From contig NZ_BLAY01000067.1 in assembly GCF_020521235.1 (NCBI RefSeq), positions 1 through 48,402 of the forward strand: DNA of 48,402 nt, written 5' to 3'. The position numbers and the translations under genes were made by a program. Numbering within the stretch: the stretch's first letter is position 1; each line of letters opens with the position of its first letter. The DNA is from Microseira wollei NIES-4236. Lineage in GTDB: Bacteria > Cyanobacteriota > Cyanobacteriia > Cyanobacteriales > Aerosakkonemataceae. This document shows positions 15,540 through 24,726 of the stretch, in pieces. A model generated the notes under the pieces. It made no database searches. It was not told where the DNA came from and worked only from the letters and a program-made list of their open reading frames with translations.

Positions 15540-16799
15540 TCACGCCCTGGATTTCCTGGTTGTTCCCTTACGGGGTTTCGACACTTGCCTAGACTGAGTT
15601 ACCCCAGTCCCCGGTAGAGCGTCTGCACAGGCAGTTTCCATTCCCGTCTGTCCAACGGTACTAATTAATTGAATTCCTCGGTTTCGTATGTTTTGACCTG
15701 CTGCTACATCCCTATCAGTTTTATATCCACAATGAGGACAATTATGAATTCTCACACTCAGGTCTTTTTTGACTTCACCACCACATTCAGGACACTGTTG
15801 AGAAGTCCCCCTCGCATCAACTTCGGCAAAGAACTTTCCACGTTTCCAACACACATACTTGACGATGGTTCTAAACTGACCAAACGCGGCGTCAAGCATA
15901 TGTTTACCAAACATTCCCTTTGCACTGGTTCGATAGTCCAAGTCTTCCATGAAGATCGCGTCACCAGCATCACAAATGGCATGAGCTTGTTTGTAGTGAA
16001 AATCTTTCCTCGTATTGTCGATTTGGTGATGAATTCGAGCTACCTTGATTCTGGCTTTCTCGTAATTGAGCGACCGCTTCTTTTTCCTAGAGAGTCTACG
16101 TTGCAGCAATTTCAGCTTACTTTGCAGACTCTTAAAAAACTTGGGCGGTTTTACGAGAACACCATCACTGGTTGCCAAGAATTTCTCCAGTCCCACATCT
16201 ACCCCAATGGGATGACCATGAGGGGTTGGGTCAGGAACAGTAACATCACATTGCAGCGAGATAGAGGCATACCATTTATCGGCTTTCCTCAAGATTCGCA
16301 CCTGTTTGACCACAAATCCTGCTGGGATGGGTCGGTGCAAGTTGATGGGGATGGCCCCAATCTTGGGCAGCTTAATATGAAGGTTCGTTACAGGGTTTTC
16401 TTTAAATTGAGGAAACAGCAACGACTTAAATTGCCCGTAATTCTTAAACCTGGGAAAGCCAAATCCTCTGTGTTGAAAGTATTTCCATCCAACGTGCAGT
16501 TGCTTAATCGCTTGTTGGAGAACCCCAGAAGGAACTTCGCTCAATCTAGGAAATTCCTTCTTGGCTTTAGGCAAGTTGTTAAGTTGTTGGATTTCGTTCG
16601 GAAATTTCAGTTCAGTAGAGAGGATGTACTCTTTCTCGATGGAGCATCTATCCACCAGACACTTCCGACTATCGCACCAATCTTTTATCTCCCGCAGGGC
16701 GTAGTTGTAAGCGCTGCGACAGATATCCATCCACTCAATCAGTGTTTGTTCGGTAGCGGTGTCTGGATAGATTCGGTAGCGGTGGGTGATAGTCAGCAT
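15540..16799 (-). CDS. tnpB: TnpB RNA-guided endonuclease
   Basis: A 419-residue TnpB, full length. It has an N-terminal helical region (HRYRIYPDTATEQTLIEWMD), an OrfB_IS605 central domain (LPKIGAIPINLHRPIP), RuvC-I HPIGVDVGLEKF, RuvC-II IFMEDLDYR, a zinc ribbon CPECG ... CPHCG, and RuvC-III TDRDVAAGQNI. All three catalytic acidic residues are present. TnpB cuts DNA using an omega RNA encoded at the 3' end of its own gene and the right end of the element, which preserves the transposon. This is the only TnpB in the window with an uninterrupted frame. Confidence 0.92.
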   Translation of the reverse strand: MLTITHRYRIYPDTATEQTLIEWMDICRSAYNYALREIKDWCDSRKCLVDRCSIEKEYILSTELKFPNEIQQLNNLPKAKKEFPRLSEVPSGVLQQAIKQLHVGWKYFQHRGFGFPRFKNYGQFKSLLFPQFKENPVTNLHIKLPKIGAIPINLHRPIPAGFVVKQVRILRKADKWYASISLQCDVTVPDPTPHGHPIGVDVGLEKFLATSDGVLVKPPKFFKSLQSKLKLLQRRLSRKKKRSLNYEKARIKVARIHHQIDNTRKDFHYKQAHAICDAGDAIFMEDLDYRTSAKGMFGKHMLDAAFGQFRTIVKYVCWKRGKFFAEVDARGTSQQCPECGGEVKKDLSVRIHNCPHCGYKTDRDVAAGQNIRNRGIQLISTVGQTGMETACADALPGTGVTQSRQVSKPRKGTTRKSRA

Positions 16800-16844
16800 T
16801 CCAGTATTATACTGGGTTTACCGAACACAATTTAACCTTTAAAT

Positions 16845-17010
16845 GTTAATTTAAGGGTTGTTGAACCCCTTAAATTAACTTGGGGAGCGAGTGTGGTCTT
16901 GGGGGTTTCCCCCATGAACATCTCGCGTGGAGTCCATGTATCCCACGCCAAATTAAAAATTATGGCGTGGGTCTTATAGCTCCCCCAAACCCCCACGAAA
17001 AGATAAATTG
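16845..17010. repeat. Structured left end of the tnpB element
   Basis: Two hairpins are plain: arms 16845-16857 and 16867-16879 (GTTAATTTAAGGG), and arms 16942-16950 and 16963-16971 (CCCACGCCA). A GGGGGTTTCCCCC hairpin lies between. The arrangement and the phrases GGAGTCCATGTATCC and GATAAATTG are repeated in the shorter element at 20537-20661. Confidence 0.7.
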
Positions 17011-17028
17011 ACGCCTCAAACCTGGCTA

Positions 17029-19239
17029 CTAAGTTAACGCGCCTTGCCGAATGGGAATCTCAATAATAAACTCAGTTCCCTGTCCCGGTGCTGAAACGCA
17101 ATTCAATCGACCACCGTGTTTCTCAACCACTATTTTGTAACTAATTGACAAACCCAAACCCGTACCTTTGCCCACAGGTTTCGTGGTAAAAAAAGGGTCA
17201 AACAGCTTCTGGCGGGTCGATTCTGTCATTCCCGGTCCGTTATCTGCAATCCGAATCCCTACCCAGTCGCTGTTTATGACTTCGGTGCGAATCCGAATTT
17301 GGGGTGAGGAGTCTGGGGAATCTTCTGAGGACGCATCCTGCATCCTATCCCCACAATCTTCTTCCAAAGCATCGATGGCATTGCTGAGAATATTCATAAA
17401 CACCTGGTTCAGCTGCCCAGCATAACAGTCCACCCGTGGCAAGTCCCCGTACTCCTTAATCACCAAAATACCGGGATGTTCTGCTAGAGTCCCTCGTTTC
17501 CGAGATACCCCCTGGGGACGCAATCGGTTCTGTAAAATCAGCAGAGTGCTATCAATCCCCTCGTGCAAGTCAACTGGCTTCATTTCCGCCTCATCCAAGC
17601 GCGAGAAGCTTCGCAAGCTCAGCACAATTTGGCGGATACGCTCTGCACCCAGATGCATCGAAGCCATCAATTTGGGTAAGTCGTCCAGCATAAAATTGAG
17701 GTCGATCGCTTCTGCCTGCATTTGAATTGCAAGGCCGGGGTGGGGATATTGCTGCTGATAGAGCTGTACTAGGCGCAACAAACCTTGGACATATTCAGTT
17801 GCATAAGGGAGATTGCCGTGGATGAAACTAACCGGGTTATTGATTTCGTGCGCCACACCCGCCACCATCTGTCCCAAACTGGACATTTTTTCCGTCTGAA
17901 TTAGATGAGCTTGGGTATTTTGAAGTTCGTGCAGCGCTCGCTCTAGTTGCTGGGTTTGTTGCCTCAGTTGCGCTTCCGATTGCCGCAAAGCCGCTTCTAC
18001 CCGCTGGCGAGAGGCAATATCCTGTTTTAGAAGTGCGTTAGCTGCTCGTAGTTCAGCAGTCTGTTCCTCGACCTGTCTTTTTAACTCGTCGTTGGCTTTT
18101 TGTAGCGCTACCTCAGCTCGCTGGCGTTCGATAATCTCTTGCTGCAATCGTTCGTTGGTTTTCCTTAATTCCGTTGTACTTTCTTCGACAGCTTGCTGTA
18201 ACTCTTCAATAACACCATACATTTCCGTTGGGGAAAGCACTTGCAGCAAGCTCGTCTGGGAAAGTACTCCCAGCAGTTCTCCTTCATCCCCAGTGACAAC
18301 CAAGCGCCGCACGTGTCGTCGCTGCATTTCTTGGTAGGCAACCCACAAAGATTCTGTTGCTCCCAGACAAAACGGTGGAGTACTCATTACGTCTACTGCC
18401 TGCATCTGGGATAAATTCAGCTCCAGCGCCTGAAACTCCACGATATCCCCTTCTGTGACGATTCCTACCGGGATGCAAGATGAGGAAGAAAACGGTTCGA
18501 GTGGGAGACAAGGGAGAGCGGGGAGTGTTTCATTTATATTCCCCGTGTCCCCCTGTCCCCGCGTCCCCCCTTCTCCTTCTCCCCTCTCCTCCGTAATCAC
18601 CACACAACTAACCCGATGCTGAGCCATTAGCTGGGCTAAACTCAGCACCGACGCCGTTGCTCTGGCATGAACGACTTCGGTTGTCATGACGTCCGCCACG
18701 TACCACAATCGGGTCAGTAGATTTACGGGTTGCATCCCTCTGCCAATACTTACAGGCGTTACCACACCCATCAGCTGACCCTGCTTGTCCATAATTGGCA
18801 GGTGGCGAATCCGGTACTGGCGAAAGATTGAGAGTGCCGTGAAGATATCTTGAGAGTCTGATTGTGTCAGGGTAATTACTGGATGGGTCATCACCTGAGC
18901 CACCGTAAATTCCCTTAAATTCATTCCCAGCGCAGTCAGCCTGACAATATCCCTTTCTGTAAATATCCCTACTAATTGCCCTCGTTCCATTACCAAAGCA
19001 CAGCTAGCTCGTTTGAGACTCTGGAGGGAAGATGTGCTTGCTTCGACTTCTGACAATGGATGCGATCGCGTTACCGAGCAACTGCTTCTCACCTGACTCA
19101 TCCGCGCCATCACCTCGATCGCGGGAGTGTCAGGATCGACAATCAGGACATCAGGCTCGATGGCACGCCTTAGATCCAAAGAATAGATGCGGGGGCCGTT
19201 TAGCTGCATGGTTCGTTGGCTGCGTGATGATTGCCACAT
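17029..19239 (-). CDS. CBS-domain sensor histidine kinase
   Basis: 736 residues from the ATG at 19239. Four CBS motifs in two pairs occupy residues ~20-350 ([57 protein letters not shown]). These usually bind adenine nucleotides. A long coiled coil follows (about 350-450, [20 protein letters not shown] repeated). The DHp domain has [11 protein letters not shown] with the phospho-His near residue 464. The ATPase domain has [18 protein letters not shown] and [11 protein letters not shown]. No membrane segment is visible, so it is cytoplasmic. Inside the second CBS pair a low-complexity stretch ([14 protein letters not shown], near 18540-18595) looks like an in-frame repeat insertion. No response regulator is adjacent. 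Confidence 0.9.
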   Translation of the reverse strand: MWQSSRSQRTMQLNGPRIYSLDLRRAIEPDVLIVDPDTPAIEVMARMSQVRSSCSVTRSHPLSEVEASTSSLQSLKRASCALVMERGQLVGIFTERDIVRLTALGMNLREFTVAQVMTHPVITLTQSDSQDIFTALSIFRQYRIRHLPIMDKQGQLMGVVTPVSIGRGMQPVNLLTRLWYVADVMTTEVVHARATASVLSLAQLMAQHRVSCVVITEERGEGEGGTRGQGDTGNINETLPALPCLPLEPFSSSSCIPVGIVTEGDIVEFQALELNLSQMQAVDVMSTPPFCLGATESLWVAYQEMQRRHVRRLVVTGDEGELLGVLSQTSLLQVLSPTEMYGVIEELQQAVEESTTELRKTNERLQQEIIERQRAEVALQKANDELKRQVEEQTAELRAANALLKQDIASRQRVEAALRQSEAQLRQQTQQLERALHELQNTQAHLIQTEKMSSLGQMVAGVAHEINNPVSFIHGNLPYATEYVQGLLRLVQLYQQQYPHPGLAIQMQAEAIDLNFMLDDLPKLMASMHLGAERIRQIVLSLRSFSRLDEAEMKPVDLHEGIDSTLLILQNRLRPQGVSRKRGTLAEHPGILVIKEYGDLPRVDCYAGQLNQVFMNILSNAIDALEEDCGDRMQDASSEDSPDSSPQIRIRTEVINSDWVGIRIADNGPGMTESTRQKLFDPFFTTKPVGKGTGLGLSISYKIVVEKHGGRLNCVSAPGQGTEFIIEIPIRQGALT

Positions 19240-19559
19240 CACAATTCTTTGATGGAGACATTGTATGCTGCTATCCGGTCAGCTTTGCAGCTATTCTTCA
19301 TTATGCCTACTGAAGCCACCCCATGCCGTCCATGCGAGGGGGTTCACGCCTCGCTTTCAACCTCTCTGGAGACTCTCCCTATTTCTAGGTACAGCATCGG
19401 TGAGTCTCAGTATTAGGAATTAAAACTTTTGTGGCGACTCGCTCTGACTGGACGAGGTTTTCCAAAGCAAGAAGGAACTTGCCCTCCTACTCGCAAGTTA
19501 ATTGTTGCGGTCGCCTGTCTGCTTGCCGCCAGCAGGAACGCTTGGGCACCCGACCACGC
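19240..19559. other. Intergenic region upstream of the CBS kinase
   Basis: No gene seen. It should contain the kinase promoter on the minus strand. The right part may include the extreme C-terminus of the tnpB relic at 19560. Confidence 0.5.
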
Positions 19560-20165
19560 CAGAAAAGCATTGTCTACTTGGAGCAGTACAAATCTCTCTG
19601 ACCAAGAATTCCGCCTTCACACTTGTGGACGCTAGTTGATATCGTTGACCGTTGCATCGGAATTAATCCCTGTAGGAGCAATTAGCAAGCGAGCAATTAG
19701 CAATTACCCAGAAAGGCCGATCATTCCGATGCAACCGGATTTGATATGAGAGGTTTTTCTTTTTTTTGGTGACCCATTGATGACAAGTTTGAGATAACTT
19801 AGTTGTCTGTGTGGAAAATTCGACCACGTGAACGCCAGCGCTTTGGGCCTGTGCGTTTCAAATCAGATACGAATTCTCCCGTTGCACAGCGAAGCACAGA
19901 CTTTCCGAATAGTTTTTGTCAAGCTTTGTAGTCAAGCTTCTCTAACTTGATTGTGTTTCCCAGACTCAGAATCTCATCAACTAATCTCCCGTGTAATGAC
20001 TTGCGATGCGCGCGTCAATTTTTTTCCAGGTTAGCCAAGGCACTTCTTGTTGATAGGTAAGCTTTAGAATCGTTCCACTTTTTGCAACCTTTTTTGACAG
20101 TTCCTTTTTTCTTTTTCCCTTTGCTGTCAACAAAGTCGGCCAAATTGTAGTTATCTGGATTTGCT
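19560..20165 (-). pseudogene. Degenerate tnpB relic
   Basis: Translating the minus strand in pieces gives TnpB-like text: NPDNYNLADFVDSKGKK, GTVKKGCKKWNDSKAYLST, HRKSLHGRLVDEILSLGNTI, KLEKLDYKA (RuvC-II region, stop in place of the next Trp), KLFGKSVLR, TTKLSQTCHQW (start of zinc ribbon) and, after a break, GQRDLY (RuvC-III). Several stops and frameshifts are present. The break between the zinc ribbon and RuvC-III coincides with the inverted repeat at 19651-19735, which seems to have inserted there. The N-terminal half is missing beyond the repeat at 20161. Confidence 0.7.
19651..19735. repeat. Inverted repeat inserted in the tnpB relic
   Basis: Arms GTTGCATCGGAAT (19651-19663) and its complement (19723-19735), 13 bp and perfect. 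The centre carries AGCAATTAGCAA repeats. It has the form of a small palindromic mobile repeat. Confidence 0.7.
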
Positions 20166-20240
20166 AATGGCTAATGGCTAATAGCTAATGGTAGAACCGA
20201 AAAATATTCCCATAAGCAATTAGCAATTAGCCATTAGCAA
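20161..20240. repeat. GCTAATGGCTAAT palindromic repeat
   Basis: Arms TTGCTAATGGCTAAT (20161-20175) and its perfect complement (20226-20240), with internal GCTAAT repeats on one side and AATTAGC on the other. It bounds the tnpB relic. Confidence 0.8.
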
Positions 20241-20536
20241 CCCACGATAGTTATAACTAGCAACTTGGGTTATGTACTGTGACGCGAGGTTTTGGCAAGA
20301 GTAATCTCTCCAAAACTCGCTCAAGTTTTTACCCAACTACAGAATTGGGCACATCTCACCCAAAGTTTTTAGTTGTCACCCCGTAATTTTAATTGTCTAG
20401 GTTCCGACCAGTTTATGCCGGAAAGCGCTGTTCACCACGCTGCTATGACCTGTGAATTTGAGTCAAAGCAACCGATGGTTATTCGGTATGTTAATCATAT
20501 CATTTCTGTTGGAAATAGCAGCAAACGTCGTCAACA
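20241..20536. other. Intergenic, no gene seen
   Basis: Unassigned sequence between the palindromic repeat and the shortened transposon-end element. The frame beginning at 20452 runs into that element and has no coding character. Confidence 0.5.
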
Positions 20537-20661
20537 GAAAAGTTAATTTTAGGGTTATTGAACCCCGTAAAATTAAAGTGAGGGAGTCCATGTATCCTAT
20601 GCCTCCCTATCGGGTAGGACGTCGGTCAAAGAGCTAACCCAAGCCCCCTCGAAAGATAAAT
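20537..20661. repeat. Shortened copy of the tnpB element left end
   Basis: It shares with 16845-17010 the order GTTAATTTTAGGGTT-ATTGAACCCC (hairpin), GGAGTCCATGTATCC, a central hairpin, GAGCTAACCCAAGCCCCC and finally GAAAGATAAATTG. The central part is reduced. No tnpB lies beside it, so it is a solo end or small non-autonomous derivative. Confidence 0.65.
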
Positions 20662-20723
20662 TGTTATTGATAGCGATGTCCGACTCTTGGCGCGGTTTCA
20701 TCGCTTTACCTGACCGATGGTTT

Positions 20724-21158
20724 TCAGGCATCGGTTACAGTTGGGTCTTCCCGGTTGTCGCTTCGGGGATTGACCAAAGTGTCTCTTGATTTGTCAGGCT
20801 GTGGTTCGACGGGCGATCGTTTTTGGGAGATGATTTTTTGCCCCTCCATCACCTCTGCCATTCCCAGGTGGATTTGGATTTGAGGCCCGGAGCGAGCTAA
20901 GCGAATCAAAGCACCATCTCCGATCGGTGCTTCGCTGATGCGTTTCCCATCTAGGTAAGTACCGTTTGCACCCAAATTAACTATTTCCCAGGTAGAACCC
21001 CGACGACGCAGTTCTACGTGGTGGCGGGAAACCACGGCGCTGTACAGAATCACTTGGTTATCGGTAGCACGCCCGATGCGAATCACCGATTCCTCCTCAA
21101 AAGACCAAGTTTGAATCGGGATTGACTGAAGCGGATGTAGAAGGTTTAGCGTAATCAC
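20724..21158 (-). CDS. FHA-domain protein
   Basis: A 144-residue protein made mostly of one FHA domain: VIRIGRATDNQVILYSAVVS, SRHHVELRRR and NLGANGTYLDGKRI contain the Gly-Arg, Ser-Arg-His and Asn-Gly positions that bind phosphothreonine. The C-terminal ~35 residues are disordered and polar. It lies 29 bp downstream of a second FHA gene in the same direction, so the two are probably co-transcribed and work in Ser/Thr-kinase signalling. Confidence 0.9.
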   Translation of the reverse strand: MITLNLLHPLQSIPIQTWSFEEESVIRIGRATDNQVILYSAVVSRHHVELRRRGSTWEIVNLGANGTYLDGKRISEAPIGDGALIRLARSGPQIQIHLGMAEVMEGQKIISQKRSPVEPQPDKSRDTLVNPRSDNREDPTVTDA

Positions 21159-21187
21159 ATTAACAGTCTCAACTCTCTTAGATCGAG

Positions 21188-21970
21188 CTACGAAAGTTGG
21201 AACAAAAATGTTACCAGGTCACCTTTGCCCAGAGAAATGCGATCGCCCGGTCGCAATCGATGTCGGTTTCCCGTTGGCAGGGGCGTGTGGTTAATGTAAG
21301 TCCCGTTGGCACTCCCCACATCTTCGATATAGTAACTATCTCCCTCTACCCTAATATCGGCATGAACGCGGGACACTATCTCTGAATGGGGAAATCCGGA
21401 AACATCGATGTCCGGCGGAATCTGGTCGTTGGGCTTGCCGAGGTGGATAATAGATAAATTTTGTGGCAACTCAATCGTCTTTTGGGTTTGGACGTGCAGC
21501 AATCCTGCCGTCTGCTGCTGCAATTGAGTTTTACCCCCAAAGGCAAAGCTAGGCGGTGCAACGGTGGGGACGTTTGAAGACGGTATGGGTTCGCTCTCTG
21601 GCGCCATGGGCGGCGGCGTCACCCTTGCGGGTGCAGGAGGACTGGTACTGGGTGGTTGCGGATCGGGCAATGGAGAACTCATGCTCACAGAATCGGGTTG
21701 AACCAAAGGATCGGGTGCCACTAAATCTGGCAAGGGTACCTGTGCTGTCGGGGCGACTGTTGGAATAGCGGCAGCCACTGTCTCTGCTGCGCCTGTGATA
21801 CTGCCACCAGGGCGCAAGTCAAAGCCACACTGACCGCAGAAGCTAGCATCTGTTTGCACGGAGGTGCCACAGTTCGGGCAACTGGTCGTTGCCGGTAAGG
21901 GTGTATAACAAGCTTCGCACTGAACCGCTCCGTCAGGGTTTTGGTGGTTGCAATTCGGGCAAACAATCAT
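21188..21970 (-). CDS. Zinc-ribbon plus FHA-domain protein
   Basis: 260 residues from the ATG at 21970, chosen because the zinc ribbon begins at once (MIVCPNCNHQNPDGAVQCEACY). A second ribbon follows (SCPNCGTSVQTDASFCGQCG). A proline-rich disordered linker of roughly 90 residues leads to a C-terminal FHA domain: SIIHLGKPNDQI, SRVHADIRVEG, VGSANGTYINHTPLP and LRPGDRISLG. His-Leu-Gly-Lys replaces the usual Ile-Gly-Arg start, so phosphopeptide affinity may differ. It is first in the two-gene FHA operon. Confidence 0.9.
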   Translation of the reverse strand: MIVCPNCNHQNPDGAVQCEACYTPLPATTSCPNCGTSVQTDASFCGQCGFDLRPGGSITGAAETVAAAIPTVAPTAQVPLPDLVAPDPLVQPDSVSMSSPLPDPQPPSTSPPAPARVTPPPMAPESEPIPSSNVPTVAPPSFAFGGKTQLQQQTAGLLHVQTQKTIELPQNLSIIHLGKPNDQIPPDIDVSGFPHSEIVSRVHADIRVEGDSYYIEDVGSANGTYINHTPLPTGNRHRLRPGDRISLGKGDLVTFLFQLS

Positions 21971-22430
21971 CTTTCTTCCTGCCTGGAGAACAACGCTATA
22001 CCGCTTTGGCGGTGGGAGGAAAGGCAGGGCAGGGTTTGTGCCTTTCCACAATTAAATTAAGTACTGGTCTTTTTGGTTCAGGAACCAGCAAACCTGGCTC
22101 GGATTTCACAGGTATTGTCAGCCTCAACAATGTTAGCAGTCGGTACTATCCAAGCAGCACTGGCTTAACCCTAATTGCCTGTTTAACCACTCGGTTCTAG
22201 CATCTCGGACTGGCGGGAGCATTTTTTGGTAGGAACTTGAACGCTTGCCACCAACGTAGGTATTGCTAAGAGAGTTTGGTCAGCTAGGACTTTTGCCAGC
22301 CCCCGTCACACCTATTAAAGTTGGCGGTGGGTTACAGATAGAATATTCCCTGCCCTGGAAACGATCCTAGAGGAATTCGGGTCAAACCGGAGCTAATCAA
22401 AGTCAAATCTTTTAATCACAGCGAATTTTG
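21971..22430. other. Intergenic region between FHA operon and pgl
   Basis: No gene seen on either strand. It should carry the FHA operon promoter at its left side (minus strand) and the transcript end of pgl at its right. Confidence 0.5.
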
Positions 22431-23174
22431 TCAGCCCACGAATTTCAGTTCTTGACCTGCTGACTCATCAAGTAGCCACCACAACTCTCCTACGGGTTGA
22501 ATTAGCCGACTTGGGTAGGTCATCTCATCCCCTTGTGGGGCAAATATCTGGGCTAAAGCAGGTCGCTTGTTAGCACCAGCTACTACAAAGATGACGCAAC
22601 GAGCCGAGTTAATCAGCGGTGCGGTAAAAGTTAACCGGGGCTGACCGTCTTTATTGCCAACAGCAATCAAGCGATCGCTTACTCCCAGTGCCTCTGTATG
22701 GGGAAATAACGAAGCTGTATGTCCATCATCTCCCATTCCCAGCAAAATAATATCCAATGCCGGAAACTCCCCTGGTGGGGTTTTGAAGAACTCGCTTAAC
22801 TCGGCTTCATGTTTGGACGCATCAACAGCGGGGTCGCCTGCATCTGTAGGCATGGGATGAATATTAGCTGCTGGGATATTAACTTTGTCTAACCAAGCGC
22901 GACGAGCCATCCCTTGATTGCTATCGGGATGATCTGGCGGTACGTAGCGTTCGTCACCCCAAAAAACGTGGATTTTTTCCCAAGGTAGATCAAGATTTGC
23001 GATCGCTTCGTACAATGGCTTCGGCGTACTACCACCAGACAGGGCGATCGTACACCGCCCGCTCAAGGAGATTGATGACTGCATTTGAGCCAGGACAAGT
23101 TCGAGCGCGCGCTCGATCAAGCCTGCCATAGTGGGTAAAACTTCGACCTGCTTGCCCATTGTTATTGTCCCCAT
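22431..23174 (-). CDS. pgl: 6-phosphogluconolactonase
   Basis: A 247-residue Pgl/DevB. It hydrolyses 6-phosphogluconolactone to 6-phosphogluconate, the second step of the oxidative pentose phosphate pathway, the main NADPH source of cyanobacteria in the dark. Motifs in order: IALSGGSTPKPLYEAIA (phosphate-binding), VFWGDERYVPPDHPDSN, and ILLGMGDDGHTASLFP with the catalytic His. Length is normal. ATG at 23174 is the natural start. zwf, opcA and other OPP genes are not adjacent. Confidence 0.95.
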   Translation of the reverse strand: MGTITMGKQVEVLPTMAGLIERALELVLAQMQSSISLSGRCTIALSGGSTPKPLYEAIANLDLPWEKIHVFWGDERYVPPDHPDSNQGMARRAWLDKVNIPAANIHPMPTDAGDPAVDASKHEAELSEFFKTPPGEFPALDIILLGMGDDGHTASLFPHTEALGVSDRLIAVGNKDGQPRLTFTAPLINSARCVIFVVAGANKRPALAQIFAPQGDEMTYPSRLIQPVGELWWLLDESAGQELKFVG

Positions 23175-23466
23175 CAGCTTATGTTATCCGCGTCTAGCTG
23201 ATCTTAGGCGAAGAGAACCCACTCTGCGATCGCCATTACTACAATTACTTCAATGTTTATCCTGTGGGGAGCGCGCGATCGCAGGATGTCAAGATGCTGG
23301 TACGATCTAAAAAATTATCGGCGTTGTACGCTTGCTGCACTTGATCGCACGAGGGTTAGAGCGCTCACACCTAAGCTTAGAGTCTCGTGAATGGTCAACG
23401 GATAGTTTAAATTAAATGTTTAGGCAAAACTTCGGGATCATTTGTCAAGCGACTTCTTAACCCAAA

Positions 23467-24321
23467 ATGGTAGATCCGAGAAACGACCTCACCAAACAGG
23501 CTCGATCGGGTAGCATAACCGCGATTATCCAACTTCTGAATGAAGACCTGGCTTCCATTGGTGTCAGAGCCAGAGCCGTGCGCGATTCTGACCTGTTGCA
23601 ACTTCTCTGCGAGGCTGAAACCGTCGAGCAGCTCGAACAATCCACTTTGGTGGAGCGAATCCGGCAGATTTTGGAGTTTATTGGGCCGCGCGATATCCGT
23701 CGCGTCAAAATTAACACTCGCCTTGTCCGAGAACAGCAGTTACTCTGGTTGCAAGAAATTAACCGCGAAAGAGAAAATCAGCTGCTTTGGTTTGAAGAAA
23801 TTAAATTGGCAAGGCGCAATCCTTTGATGGGTCTGGTAGCCGATCTGAGGGAGCGTCAAACCGGGTCGATGAAGCAACCCCTACCCAAACCTTCTGCCTC
23901 CCCCATTGTACGGCATCGACGCCAACTGAGGCGAGGCATGATGGCTGGGGTAGTCATGAGCATATCGCTGCTGCTGGTTGGCTGGGGTTTCTATAAGTGG
24001 TTTGGCCCAAAACAGGCAGATTCAACGCCAGTCAATGCCAATTCCTTCATCGATGCCTCTCTCCAAACGAGTCAAACCGACTCCGCCAGTGACCCCTTTG
24101 TTGCCGCCGTGCGAATGGCCGAGCAAGCTTCCGCAGAGGGTAGAACCGCCCAAACCCCAGCGCAGTGGTTAGAGATAGCGACTCGTTGGCAAAAGGCTTC
24201 AGATCTCATGGCTCTTGTGCCTTTCGAGGATAAGCGCTACCAGACTGCTCAAAACCGCAAGGTACTGTATCGTAAAAATAGCGAAGCAGCTCTGCAAGAA
24301 GTAGAAAGAAGGCGTTCCTAG
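23467..24321 (+). CDS. Conserved single-pass membrane protein
   Basis: A 284-residue protein of unknown function. Residues 1-120 are charged and helical (LTKQARSGSITAIIQLLNED, then LLWLQEINRERENQLLWFEE, which repeats a LLW-E pattern). A single membrane segment lies at about 160-178 (AGVVMSISLLLVGWGFYKWF) after a basic stretch, so the N-terminus is probably cytoplasmic. The C-terminal ~100 residues (TPAQWLEIATRWQKASDLMA) resemble the helical segments of cyanobacterial membrane-anchored proteins. It is divergent from pgl with 292 bp between, where both promoters should be. Confidence 0.75.
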   Translation: MVDPRNDLTKQARSGSITAIIQLLNEDLASIGVRARAVRDSDLLQLLCEAETVEQLEQSTLVERIRQILEFIGPRDIRRVKINTRLVREQQLLWLQEINRERENQLLWFEEIKLARRNPLMGLVADLRERQTGSMKQPLPKPSASPIVRHRRQLRRGMMAGVVMSISLLLVGWGFYKWFGPKQADSTPVNANSFIDASLQTSQTDSASDPFVAAVRMAEQASAEGRTAQTPAQWLEIATRWQKASDLMALVPFEDKRYQTAQNRKVLYRKNSEAALQEVERRRS

Positions 24322-24726
24322 TTTTAACTTGGTCAAAAATAGCTAAAATATCAGTCTTGAGCTTCAAAGCATTCAAGTTCAAGGTTGAGCGCGAGGCAAC
24401 CCCTAGAGGGACAAGGTTGGCTCGCGCGATTTGTGTAATTGCCCTGAGCAGCGGGGATCTGTGACAAATTGACGCTTCAAAACAAAAAAATTATCAAAGC
24501 AGCCAATCGTAGAGAAATCACTGATGTAGAGCCGTTTGGAAAAGGATAATCTAGTGCAAAAGCCAGGTCGGCTCTGGTCAAGTGGCGCTCGAGCAATTAA
24601 CGTCAGCTCCCTGCCTGCTAAAAATCTCACCTCCTGCATCAATGCGATGTAGCTGGCACGACCAAAACAAGCTTCGCCGGTGGCTGAGTGCGGACATTTA
24701 AACATAATCAAAGGGCTTTACAGGTC
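24322..24726. other. Intergenic region upstream of the GAF kinase
   Basis: No gene seen. An imperfect inverted repeat (GAGCGCGAGGCAACC near 24386, GGTTGGCTCGCGCG near 24415) could end the preceding transcript or be a dispersed repeat. Confidence 0.5.

Larger units (their letters stand above)
15490..17010 (-). mobile_element. IS200/IS605-group element carrying tnpB only
   Basis: Limits are approximate. The right end holds a hairpin with arms CCCACACTA (15499-15507) and its complement (15521-15529), 10 bp past the tnpB stop. The left end, 16845-17010, holds two hairpins and ends AAAGATAAATTG. No tnpA is present, so mobility would need help in trans. Confidence 0.65.

Noticed and set aside
15669-16835. 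388-residue open frame antisense to tnpB
   Set aside because: It is a shadow of the intact TnpB frame, which carries all conserved motifs.
20452-20637. 61-residue frame with a hydrophobic start
   Set aside because: It passes through the structured transposon-end repeat at 20537, so it is very unlikely to be a gene.
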